Assembly (NCBI GenBank): GCA_014529385.2
Contig: CM043945.1
Location: 92,360,112-92,424,111 of the forward strand
Length of the DNA: 64,000 nt
Reading direction: 5' to 3'
Source of the DNA: Adiantum capillus-veneris
Lineage: Eukaryota; Streptophyta; Polypodiopsida; Polypodiales; Pteridaceae
The notes under the pieces are model-generated. The model saw only the letters and a list, made by a program, of their open reading frames with translations. It was not told the origin of the DNA and ran no database searches. Shown here one piece after another: positions 45,719 through 55,713 of this stretch. Every line of letters starts with the position of its first letter. Position 1 is the first letter of the stretch. A program made the position numbers and the translations under genes.

Positions 45719-46402
45719 TCACAGATTAGCTTCTCGTTGGTGTCTAAGACGTTGTTGTCGTTCTCGAGCCTCAACTCTTGCTTGGATTTTTCTAAGCTCT
45801 GCTTGTTCCTTGGCAGCCTTCTTTTGATGGATGGCTTGCAACTCTTCCTGGCTTAGAGGATCATAATATCTTTTGAATTTACTCCCATTAAGGAATCCAA
45901 TGGTTTCAACTCCATCTAGAGTCTCCACACGAATGGTACCTTGCGGGATAATTTCACACACTCGATATGGTCCCTTACCAACGTATTTCAATTTCTTCTT
46001 TTCATTACGTACCCCATACATAAGAACTTTATCACCAACCTTGATGTCTTTATCCTTTAAATGGCTATCAAACCACTTCTTTCTCCTATCCTTCTCCACT
46101 AGAGCATTTCGCACAGCTAATTGCCTCTCTTCATCTAGCCTTTCCAGGATATATAATTGCTCCACTAAGGGGTTACCATCCCAACCTTCTTGAGAAGCTA
46201 CTCGAAGACTAGGAATGACAAACTCCCATGGCATAACTGCTTCTTGGCCATACACCATCTTAAATGGTGTGCAATTAATAGCAACTTTATACGCAGTACG
46301 ATAAGCCCATAAAGCTGATGTAAGCTTTAGGTCCCAATCAGTGCGATGAGCCTCAACTGTCTTTGTCAAAATGGAGATGAGGGTTTTGTTGGTACTCTCA
46401 GC
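45719..46402 (-). pseudogene. Element A integrase C-terminal half
   Basis: An open frame (46369-45719) that continues from the core after an in-frame TAA (46403-46405) where a Gln codon stood (PQANG-stop-AES). It has LTSALWAYRTAYK, INCTPFKMVYGQEAVMP, a DKVLMYGVRNEKKKLKYVG box and GPYRVCEIIPQGTIRVE, the DNA-binding C-terminal domain, then a coiled, basic Glu/Gln/Arg-rich stretch (HQKKAAKEQAELRKIQARVE). No chromodomain. The reading frame then passes into the protease-like domain. Confidence 0.9.
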
Positions 46403-46744
46403 TTAGCCATTTGCTTGGGGATAATAGGGTGTAGACTTGTGGTGAGATATCATGAAGTTTGATGTGAGTTCTTTTATTACTTCATTTATAAAATGAGTTC
46501 CATTGTCACTCACAAGTTCAAAGGGACATCCAAAACGTGTGATAATGTTCTCAAAGAGGAACTTAGCTGTTGTGTTTGCATCTGCCTTTCGTATTGCTTT
46601 TGCTTCAGCCCATTTGGTTACATAGTCGGTAGCCACAATGATATATCCTGATTGCGTGTTACGTACAGCCAGACTAATCGGTCCTACAAAGTCTAAGCCC
46701 CACTTTTCAAATGGTTGGGTTACCTTGATGGAATGTAGAGGCAT
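46403..46744 (-). pseudogene. Element A integrase catalytic core
   Basis: GLDFVGPIS holds the first Asp, SDNGTHF the second, and the Glu lies just past the stop at 46403 (ANG-stop-AES). VATDYVTKWAEAKA and FGCPFELVSDNG are typical gypsy motifs. A TAA also separates it from the zinc-finger segment upstream, where B has CAA. Without these two nonsense changes the core would be complete. Confidence 0.92.
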
Positions 46745-46756
46745 CTTATCTCTTCT

Positions 46757-48049
46757 TTATGGCTTTTTGAAGCGTTGGCATTCATCACATCCCTTTGCAA
46801 AAAGTGATGCATCCTTAAACAGAGTGGGCCACCAATAGCCTGACTGTAAGATCTTTCGAGCAGTCAACTTTCCTGAAAAGTGACCACCAGCTACGCCCAT
46901 GTGTGTCTCTTGTAGAATATGTAAATACTCATCCTCGCGGGCACAACGTCTAAGAACATCATCTTTTCCTCTCTTATAGAGAGTTCCAGCCAGTAAGCAA
47001 TAGGGTTCACATTCCTTGATTAATTTTTGAGCTATATCTTTTCGCAGCTCTCTGGGTGGAAAACCATTAACTAAGAAGTTAACAATCTTTTCACTCCATT
47101 CAGGCATTGTCTCAACAATGAACAAAGGAGTATCAGGAAATTCATCATCAACCCCCGTAGGAGCTTCGCCATTAGGGATACGAGATAAATGATCCGCCAT
47201 GACATGTTTCCTCCCAGGCCTCACAACAACGGTGAAGTCAAACTCAAGAAGAATTAACAACCATCGTGTAATTCGACCTGTGGAACACGGCTTGTTTACC
47301 AAATATAGCAATGCTTGATGATCAACATAAAACACAAACTTGGTAGCAAGAAGGTAATAGTGAAATTTCTTTACTGCGTAAATCATAGCTAGACCTTTGC
47401 GCTCTGTAGTAGTGTAGTTTATCTCGGCATCATTTAATTGGCGACTTGCAAAGCTAATAGGGTAGTCCAATTTATGTTCTCCTGGTTGAGTTAGAACACA
47501 CCCAATAGCAAAGTTTGATGCATCAATATGCACATGAAAAGGTACATTCCAATCAGGTGTTCGCAGGATTGGAGCACTTGTTAGGGCCTTCTTTAATAAC
47601 TCATAAGATTGATGACATTCTTTCGTCCAGTGAAACTCGATAAGAAGCTTGTACAATGGACGCGCTATCTCGGCAAAGTTTAAAATAAACCTTCGATAAT
47701 AACCAACATGGCCCATAAATCTTTGAACTCCTTTATAGTTCGTAGGTGGTGGCAAATCGGCAATGGCTTTAATCTTACTCTCATCTGTGGATATCCCGTT
47801 CTTGGACACTATATGCCCTAGAATGACTCGATGCTTAACCCAAAATTGGCATTTGAAAGGGTTCAATGAGATGCGATAAAATCTGTACCTTTCAAATATT
47901 TTTCGTAGATATAACAAATGCTTCTCCCAAGAAGAACAAACACAAAGGTCGTCTAGGAAAGCTTCACAAAACTCCCTTAGAAATTCTTTAAACGCAGTGT
48001 TTATTAATCGTTGGAATGTAGCAGGGGCATTTGTTAAGCCAAAAGCCAT
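46757..48049 (-). pseudogene. Element A RT palm/thumb, RNase H and integrase zinc finger
   Basis: This is the longest pol piece, 430 codons. Residues 1-100 are the RT palm and thumb with catalytic FLDD at 31-34. Residues 165-290 are RNase H with Asp176, Glu216, Asp243 and Asp286 all present. Residues 380-424 are the integrase HHCC finger (His383, His390, Cys421, Cys424). The listed ATG is only the first Met after the frameshift; the true frame enters from upstream RT. It is broken on the left by a 1-base deletion near 48148 and on the right by a TAA. Confidence 0.93.
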
Positions 48050-48144
48050 AACACGAAATGCAAAAACTCCAAACTCTGTGATAAAAGCAGTTTTAGCTTG
48101 GTCCTCTAATGCAATTGTGATTTGATTGTAACCAGAGTACCCAT

Positions 48145-48861
48145 CTAAAAGCTATAAGCTTCCTTGCCCACAACTCTTTCAAGCACATATTCTGAATATG
48201 GCAAGGGATAATGATCTCTCCTAGTAGCTGCATTAACTTTCTTGAGGTCCACGCACACTCTTAGTTTCCCATTCTTTTTTGGCACAACGACTATTGGAGA
48301 AACCCATTCTGAGTGCTCAATAGGGTATATGAATCCACATTGGATAAGTTTTTCAATCTCCTCTTGTACAATTTTGGCGTACTTAGGATTCATTGGATAG
48401 GGTCGTTGTTGGACGGGTTTAGCAATGTTGATCATGGGAATTGTATGTTGCACCACAGAAGGTGGAACACCCTTCATGTCATGATATGTCCAAGCAAAGA
48501 TATCCTTGTATTCCTTGAGGAGCTCCTTAAGTACAGCCTCTTCAGTTTCGGTAAGGTCTTGAGCAATAAAGACTGGTTTAGACTCCTCACCTGGTTCTGC
48601 TAATTCTATCTCTTTAACTACTACTGGACCATCATAGACTCCACTGCTTCCATTGGTAGGTATTCATTGGGCTTTGGCATACACAACCTTTTGCTCCCCC
48701 GTGGTATAAGATTTAAAACGTTCAGGAGCCGTATGTAAGTCAGCAGGCTCTTGTCCTAACAGAGACCTTTCTTTTAGTTCTGCCTCCTTTTGTTGTTGTG
48801 CTAACTCTCGGTTTTGACGTCTTCTTATAGTTCGACTCAATTTCGGCTCTGTAACCTCCAA
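48145..48861 (-). pseudogene. Element A RT N-terminus and pre-RT segment
   Basis: The RT fingers (48477-48145) read PIVVVPKKNGKLRVCVDLKK and HYPLPYSEYVLE. The frame breaks where B has five T and A has four (about 48148), just before the first catalytic Asp (LDGYSGYNQI). The pre-RT part 48664-48861 is Arg/Gln-rich and ends in a frameshift near 48664. Confidence 0.88.
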
Positions 48862-49940
48862 TTAAGCGAGGTCAATGGGTCGCGGGCTGCACCACATGAC
48901 ACTCTGGAGATGTTCACCCCAATTGTCTACTAGCTTTCGATGAGCATCACATGCCCCTAGATAGCTAAGCCATTCTGCAGTAGATCTTTCCTTGTTTATC
49001 CTAGCTCTCACATTTGCTCGATATCGTCGTCTCTTATATGACCTTTGTTTCTTGTTAAGGTTTTGATTTTGGTAAATGTTTGAGCTCGACTCGCCTGATC
49101 GGTCTTCGCTTGTATCTTCTTCACTCTCATATAAATTACCATAGATGGTCGTACTAGGCCTTGAGTGTTTAGTTTCTATACTTGGTTCACTCGATGTTTC
49201 CTCAGGTTCTGAATCCATTTCTCCCTGAGATTCCGTTTCTGATGTGTATTGGCATGAAGCCTTTGAGGAATCATCAGTTTCACTCTCAGGTAGGTGTGCC
49301 TCTTTCTTATCATCGGATGTTACATGCACTACACCTAACATGTTTACTGGTGCAATGTGTGGTATCTCTTCCCCATCTGGTGTTACCCAGGTTGTTCCTC
49401 TAGCTCCCCATGTATCTATAGTTGCCGCTAGGTGTACCCAATCGACATTGTCTGACTCAGCCATTCCGGGTAGGATATCCATATAAGGAGAGTTCTCCCC
49501 AATATCCGTGTCTTCGTTACACATGTAACAATACTGTAATGGAGCTGAGTGAATTGTTGTGTCCGATCGATTATCAATGATGAATTTATTTCCTAGAGGA
49601 TGCGTTCGACCACTTAAAAGATCAACTCGAATGACAGAGTCTTGGAACTGTAAGTAGACGTGGTTTTTGGACCAGTCATGCACCATTTTTGCTTCCCTCA
49701 TGAATGGACGCCCTAAGATCATCTCAAATGACATAGGATGGTTGGAAAAATCCATAACAATGAAAGTCTTCCTTACCTTATGTCCCAAGACCTTGATCCT
49801 GAGATCCTTTAGCATTCCAATAGGCGTAACAATACATCCATTAGCCATTTTTACCACTACGCTTGTGGCTTCAAGGTGAGGTCACCCCATAGACTCCCAA
49901 CAACTCTTTGTCGCCATGCTGACTCCCGCACCACCGTCAA
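48862..49940 (-). pseudogene. Element A protease 1 and hydrophilic linker
   Basis: The active site reads VLDGGAGVSMATKS near the end of the upstream frame (about 49910-49945). A TGA at 49882-49884 follows, then the body VVKMANGCIVTPIGMLKDL, FIVMDFSNHPMSFEMILGR and EAKMVHDWS. The D-G-G-A-G-V variant is usual in this plant gypsy group. A long acidic Ser/Glu-rich linker and a basic block (YKRRRYRANVRARINKERS) separate it from RT. TAA at 48862 where B has CAA. Confidence 0.88.
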
Positions 49941-49945
49941 GGACC

Positions 49946-50817
49946 CCCTTTACAGTTAATCCCTTAGTAGTGATTGGTAGAGTAGCATTAGATTCATCAC
50001 CTTCAAAGTATTGCCCCAACTTGTTAACGGGTATTTCAATTACAGATTCATGTCCCGCTAGGTCAGATGGTGGTGCTAAATGTTCCTCATCATTCATTAC
50101 CGAGTCAGGTTTGTTCATATGTGCAAACTGTGGTAATCCGGCCTGTAATTCTCCATTGAGGAAGGCTCGAAGAGCTGAGACTAGCTCGGGGTCTTTATAT
50201 AGTTTGGACATGATGGTGGTTCTAACTTCTGAAGACATGAAATCCATCAATTTGGCAATGTTTAACGGCACCTTTTGGCCTTGAGTCCCTTGACGTGGGG
50301 AAGATGGGATCTCCATTTCTTGAATAGGATCAGGTAGTCCCTCTGTAAACATTCTTTCCATCAAGAAGTGAGTACGCCCACTTTCCCATGACTTTAAGTC
50401 ACTTTCTTCTTGGATGACACTAGGTATGTCCAAGGGTCTATGGACTTGGTGAGGTTGTTGTTGTGTAGGGAACACGGTGTCTGTAATCTGGACCTTCCTA
50501 GGTGCTGGTTCTAGATCCCTTTGGGTATCTTCTACCAAACTCCTTAAATGCTTGACTCGCTCAATCTCCTCTGTACGGTTTGGGTAAGTTCCTATCTTCT
50601 TTTTGGATCCTGGCCATTGTGGCTCATGAAGATCTTCCTTGTTGGTTTCTATGTTAGTGGTCGTTTTGGTCTCCATGGTTTCACCTGAATCATAATCTTC
50701 TTCAGCGTCATTCATATATATGGGGTCATCACCAGTCCCTATGTTGGTCTTTGAGCTAGGGTCTGACTTCGTTGCTTTTTGCGATCTCTTTCTTCGTGTT
50801 TTCTTCTTTTTCTGAGA
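49946..50817 (-). pseudogene. Element A gag-protease linker
   Basis: A hydrophilic segment between the zinc knuckles and the protease, containing a Lys/Arg block (QKKKKTRRKRSQK) and an acidic stretch (MNDAEEDYDSGET). Its frame is collinear with 33009-33899 of B. No catalytic motif. TAA at 50818-50820 separates it from the knuckle segment. Confidence 0.75.
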
Positions 50818-51690
50818 TTAGGCAATCGATGCCGTGTCTCTTTCCTCAAGAATATAATTTTGTTTTTGGAGCATCGATCGTGTGAGTGCGTTTACTGGTA
50901 CTATGTTTATAGTTGGTGGTGTCCCATCAACAATCTCTATTAAGTTCAATGGTGTGATTTTCGGTGCGTTTGGATTGTTAGGACACTGTGCGATCAAATG
51001 ATCTATGCCACAACAATTACAAGTGAGTATTGGCATTGCCAATGCACTCCCTTGACTTGTTTGCATTAGTGTAGCATTCTTTTGCATTCTAATGGGGCAC
51101 TCAGCTACTCGATGTGGTCCACCACATTCGTAGCACTGAAGAGGTGGTCTCCTGGCAAAACTATTAATGTTTTGGCCTCTTGCTGCTAGCGCAGTAGCTT
51201 GATATACCTGTTTGATTTGTCCCCAATGGTCTTCCATATAGTACATGGGACACTCCTCAAGCATGTCGACTCCATAGGTGATACTAGAGTCTATGTCCTC
51301 TTCGCAATCTACATAAGTACTAGATGACTCGCAACCTATTTGGTTCATAGGTGTAACTCTTGGATGAGGGGGTTGCGGTCCTAGCACTGGAGGTGGCAAC
51401 GGTGTGGTTTGGACCACATTTTGGGTTCTAGGGACCATGTGCTGTAATGGCAACTGTTGCTCCATGGGTGGGGTAGGCATCAATGCAGGAACTCGAGGTG
51501 AGTCTGCCCAAGCTATAGGCGGTCTATTTTCCATGATGCGTTTAAGCATTAGGCAATCCTTCGCTTGATGGTCATACCTACCACACGCGTTACAAGTCCC
51601 GTTAAACTTTACTCTAAAAGTAGGGCATTCACTCGTAGTATGTGGGCCCAAGCAAATTGAGCACCATTGTTGCTCCCTTCTTGGATACAT
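50818..51690 (-). pseudogene. Element A nucleocapsid with four zinc knuckles
   Basis: An open 290-codon piece with four Cys-His knuckles: CSICLGPHTTSEC, CNACGRYDHQAKDC, CYECGGPHRVAEC and CNCCGIDHLIAQC. Three have the spacing C-x2-C-x3-H-x4-C, one base unit shorter than the usual x4, and one is standard. Plant gypsy gags normally have one or two. A Pro-rich segment lies between the second and third. They would bind element RNA. In-frame TAA stops border both ends. Confidence 0.88.
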
Positions 51691-51729
51691 ATGAGTGTTT
51701 TGTGGAGCACGATTACCCCTAAGGCTTTC

Positions 51730-52611
51730 TTAGATGGTCTCGGTGAGATCTGCCAAAGTCATCTCAGATATCGTTTGCTCTTTCATGATTGGCTTTATCT
51801 TCATTGGCTCATGCCCTAACGCTTGCGAGCTACTAGACTTCGGCTCGGCAGACACTCTTTCTCCTGCAATCATTAAATTATCCTCCAATTGGATTGCATT
51901 CATGGTAACTGCTTCCCAAGTAGTGATACCTCTAATGACTAGGCCATTATAGATACTTTCATGTCGTAGTCCCCTAATGAATCTATCGAGTAATTGGTTG
52001 TTGTTGAATCGCTCGTTTGGATTGCATCGAAAATTCAAATTCTTTAGGCGACTAATGAAGTCTCTCACGGATTCACCTTCTTCTCATTGGGCTTTCTGGA
52101 GCTGAGAGGCTACACCCCAAAGTACTCCCTCTCGTATGTGCTCTTTCAAGAACAATCTCCTAAGAGTAGAGTAGATCGTTTTCTCTTCTACTCTTAAGGT
52201 TCTATACCAATCTCCATCCTTTCCGCTTAGGGTCAAACTCAAAGCCTTACACTTATGTAGCTCATTGTGCTCTTCCAAGGAATCGCACACATGTTCAAAG
52301 ACTTCCATATGCTTTCTAGCATCTCCGTCTCTACTGAATTTCTGTGTGAGCTTAGCTACTTGAACTGCCTTGCTCCTAGGCTCTCTATCAGGTGCACTAC
52401 GCATGTTTTCCGCAATAGAGCGATCGATAGTTTGAGCAAATGCTACCAAATCTCCTATTTGAGCAGGTATAATGGGTGTATGTGCTCCTGGAACCACATG
52501 TGAGATGGGAGTTGGCCTTGGCCTTGGCATACGCGCGGCTCTTGGGTCCCATATTTCGTATGGTGGTGTACCAGACGGTGGTCCAAAGTTTACAGGCGTG
52601 GCCCTAGGCAT
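51730..52611 (-). pseudogene. Element A gag capsid-like core
   Basis: LTQKFSRDGDARKHMEVFEH, LSGKDGDWYRTLR, FLKEHIREGVLWGVASQ, then after an in-frame TGA (52084-52086) EGESVRDFISRLKNLNF and LLDRFIRGLRHESIYNG. This is the retrotransposon gag (capsid) family. The segment continues the same frame as the N-terminal gag across a TAG at 52621. Confidence 0.9.
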
Positions 52612-52620
52612 AGGGGGTGC

Positions 52621-53979
52621 CTAATATGTCATGTTATTATTAAATGGCATGTCTCCACTTGTATAAGAGCTTGGATAATGCCATTGTGGATTGTAAGCTC
52701 TTGGAATAATCGGAGGTGTAGGAGCTACATGAGGCTGAGGTACGACAGGTGCACATGATTGATACATACATGTAGGTATAGTTGGGGGCATTGTGCTACT
52801 AGGCATCGGCGCAGTATTAACAAATGAACTCCATGGTGTACTTCTTGTCATGCTCACCACTAGGATATGCATGGTAGCCGTAGTGTCATTAAGAGAAATA
52901 TGAGCTAGATCTGGGAAGGTAAAGCTACCACTTGTGGGCTCAGATTGTACTGAGGCTCCCGGCGAAACAACATATGGAGGATCAATGGGGCTCACTGAGG
53001 GAGTCTCCATTTGTGATAGGGTTGGTTGGTTGGCCTTTCCCGTATCCAAGAATCTCATTAGGCCTGTTGAAGGCATGTTGATCCCTGTGTTCTGTCTTTC
53101 TAACTCGACAATCCTATGGAGGACATCACAGACTTTCTGTTGTTGCTCATCTATGCTAGTAGCACCCGATGTGGATTGTAGAACATCTAACCAACCCACA
53201 TGATAGGTGTGTCCTGTGTACCGATCAGTTAAAGCTTCTGCTTCTAGGTCATACTCCCAATTTTCGTTTAGGAATATCCCATCTAGGCCTGGCATGATGG
53301 AGGTTTCCCTCGAAGTGGAAGCATTATTGCTCCCCATCGCTTGCCCCTCCGTGACTGCTACCTTGGGAGCACTCGGTTGCTCGGCTGGCATGATTGTTGT
53401 TATAGGAGCCTTTGCTTTCAGGGCTCGACTTTGTTCTAGCCTTCGTAGGTTCTCAATTTCCCTCTCCCTTGTTTCTTGCATATAGCGTTCGATCTCTTGT
53501 ACTTCGGCAAGACTCCTACCATCGGGTAGTAGAACCTCAAAGGGAGATAGTCCTAAAGGATCAGGAGGTGCAGTGGATGGAACATTCACATGCACACTCT
53601 CAAGAATCATAGGGTCTATTTTAGGCATGAATGACGAATTTACTTCCCCACTCCCTTCATTTATTTCATTAACCGCATGTTCGGAGCGAGTAGCTCTACT
53701 AAGGGTCTCTTTTAAGCGGCTAAACACGCTCGACCCGGGCCGTGGGCCCATGGCATGCATGTCTTGACTTGAACTATCAGGGTTTGGTGTAGGATACCCC
53801 TCCATGACTTCGTAGTCAGAGGAAGAATCACTAGACGCGATATGAGGATCTTGGGTCGCGCTACCTTGAGTCCCGGTCGAAGGTCCAGAACCTAGGGTGG
53901 AGGAATAATGGGTGCCCGCATAAATGGAGGCACTACCAATATGATAGTGCTCTAACACTCGTCCAGAGCATAGGTTCAT
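52621..53979 (-). pseudogene. gag: Element A gag N-terminal region
   Basis: Open for 452 codons from ATG 53979 (MNLCSGRVLEHYHIGSAS). It is Ser/Thr/Pro-rich and mostly disordered in character, with a charged helical piece (RSLAEVQEIERYMQETRERE). The stop TAG at 52621-52623 lies in the same frame as the following core, where B has a Pro codon, so it is a nonsense change rather than the real end. The start is the first Met of the conserved frame; B aligns a few codons in. Confidence 0.85.
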
Positions 53980-55005
53980 ATGACTTGGATCCCCTAGAAG
54001 TGTCAGTGAGTGCCCGTGAAGGCTGCTGACCTAGTATTTTTGGGTGTTTTGCAACCCAAGTCTTTTCTTAATTTTATTTTATTTTTGGTTTTTTGGCCCT
54101 TTTTTGTGACCCAGCTATAGAATAGAACGTATGATAGCTCAAAACGAGCGTCTCGGTCAGAGGGACGTGCCGTGCTTTACAGCCCTCCGTTTGGTCACTT
54201 TATGCCCTCGGAATCCCTAAAACCGTCAATTTCTAGTAGGGAACTAGGCCCAAATTAGAAAGTCTAAGGGTGCAAGTGGGAAGAGAAGGGAGGAGAGTGG
54301 AGGACTTGCCCCACATGCTCTCATTCCCTCTTGAGGGGGTAGGGTATATATATAAGAGTGAGTCTAGTATATATCATAAGATTGAGGCCTGGGGCCTGGG
54401 CTTGGGCTTGGGCTTGGGCTTGGGCTTGGGCTTGGGGAAATGACCCCAATCCCGATCAAAATTTTAGTGTAGTCCCCCCAGTCACTCACGCTTATTTTTT
54501 TTTTCTTATTTTTTTTCTTTTTTTTTTGGGCGACGACCCTTTCTTGGCCACACACACTGTCAATAGCTACCTAACCTCTCTGTCAACAGCTCACAGCTCA
54601 CTACCTTATCTACTTACTAACAGTGCTGCTAACCACTACCTAATCTACTAACTAATCTGCTAACCACTCTGCTAACTGCTTACTGACAGTGAGCTAATTG
54701 TCCACCTACTTCCTCTCTCACTACCTTATTATGCAAAGACTGTGTGCAGGCAAACCTTAACAGAAAACTGTGTGCAGACTGTGTGCAAACAGAAATTGCT
54801 AACTGTCTACCTACTTACTCATTCACTGCGAACAAGCTAACGACTACTAATTGTGCAAAGACTGTGTGCAAACAAAAAACACAAGATTATGCAGAAATCA
54901 CAGAACTTGCAGAAAAATAACTCATTCCTCTTCCTCTTCCTCTTCTTTCCTACTACAAACAACTCATAGAAGAAGCACAAAGTGCCTCTTGGGCTTAGTG
55001 CAGGG
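53980..55005 (-). other. Element A leader
   Basis: About 1 kb between PBS and gag with no gene. It contains a GGGCTT hexanucleotide tandem repeat at about 54390-54435, a T-rich run at 54488-54528, and a CTAAC/CTACC-rich degenerate repeat at about 54560-54850. Confidence 0.7.
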
Positions 55006-55027
55006 CGATTCCCCGGCAATGGCGTCA
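55006..55027 (-). other. Element A primer-binding site, tRNA-Asp type
   Basis: On the minus strand TGACGCCATTGCCGGGGA, four bases from the LTR end. The plant tRNA-Asp complement is TGGCGCCGTTGCCGGGGA, so 16 of 18 bases agree and both differences are G-to-A at CG pairs. Athila-like elements use this primer. Confidence 0.85.
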
Positions 55028-55031
55028 AAAA

Positions 55032-55266
55032 TGTGCGCTCCTTGCCGCATTGTCGAAGCAAGGGACTTGCCTAACACTGTGTGTGAGCCACATACGGCTC
55101 CAAGCACACAAGCAGCCTAAACTAGTAAGCTCAAAGAAGGCGATGGTGTGTCACTCACCGCTCTACGCTTGCTTCGTGGAGGATTCCTCTCCGCGAAGAA
55201 GAAGGAGACGCCGCTACGTTGCGCTCAACCGCTTCACCGCCGTCGTGCCTTCGTAATGCTCGATCG

Positions 55267-55363
<97 letters not shown>

Positions 55364-55713
55364 ACACACACAAGGAGGTGAAGAAGAAGGAGATGGAGAT
55401 GGAGATGGAGATGGAGATGGAGATGGAGATGGAGCAAGAGCACTCATCTATTGCACAAATGAGAGAATGAGTGAATTTTAGGTTTAGTTGGATTTTATAT
55501 GAGCTCACCCCATTCACACTTGGGCGCCCATGCTTAGCCAACTAATTCTTTGAATGTCCCAGTTAGAGTGCGCCTCTCATCGGCGATCACTCTTACCCTT
55601 TTCCTATTGGACCGACAAGCCCGGTACCTGACTCTACCAAATAAATAATACAACGTAAGTTACAACGTCCGTCTCCTAGGTAATAGGGTGTCCGTGAGCC
55701 GTGAGGGTTAACA
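55032..55713 (-). mobile_element. Element A 5' LTR, intact
   Basis: 682 bp from TGTGCGCTCC to GGTTAACA on the plus strand. It keeps the empty site of the copia insertion. CT runs at 55272-55302 and CA runs to about 55373 form a compound microsatellite, followed by a GAGATG hexamer repeat at about 55390-55432. On the minus strand ATATAAAA at 55493-55500 is a plausible TATA box, so the microsatellites would be transcribed. Confidence 0.94.

Larger units (their letters stand above)
41054..55713 (-). mobile_element. Element A: Athila/Tat-like gypsy retrotransposon with a second protease domain
   Basis: The total is 14,660 bp including an 817-bp nested insertion, so about 13.8 kb itself. Minus-strand order: 5' LTR 55032-55713, tRNA-Asp-type PBS, leader, gag with four zinc knuckles, protease 1, RT, RNase H, integrase, second retropepsin-like domain with tail, ORF-X, 1.4-kb 3' untranslated region, PPT, 3' LTR 41054-42485. 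Perfect 5-bp target duplication. LTRs differ by about 3 percent outside microsatellites. The polyprotein has about ten stops or frameshifts, so the copy is not autonomous. Confidence 0.95.

Noticed and set aside
55148-55541. Open frames with Thr-His, Ser-Leu and Met-Glu runs
   Set aside because: Translations of the CT, CA and GAGATG microsatellites in the element A LTR.
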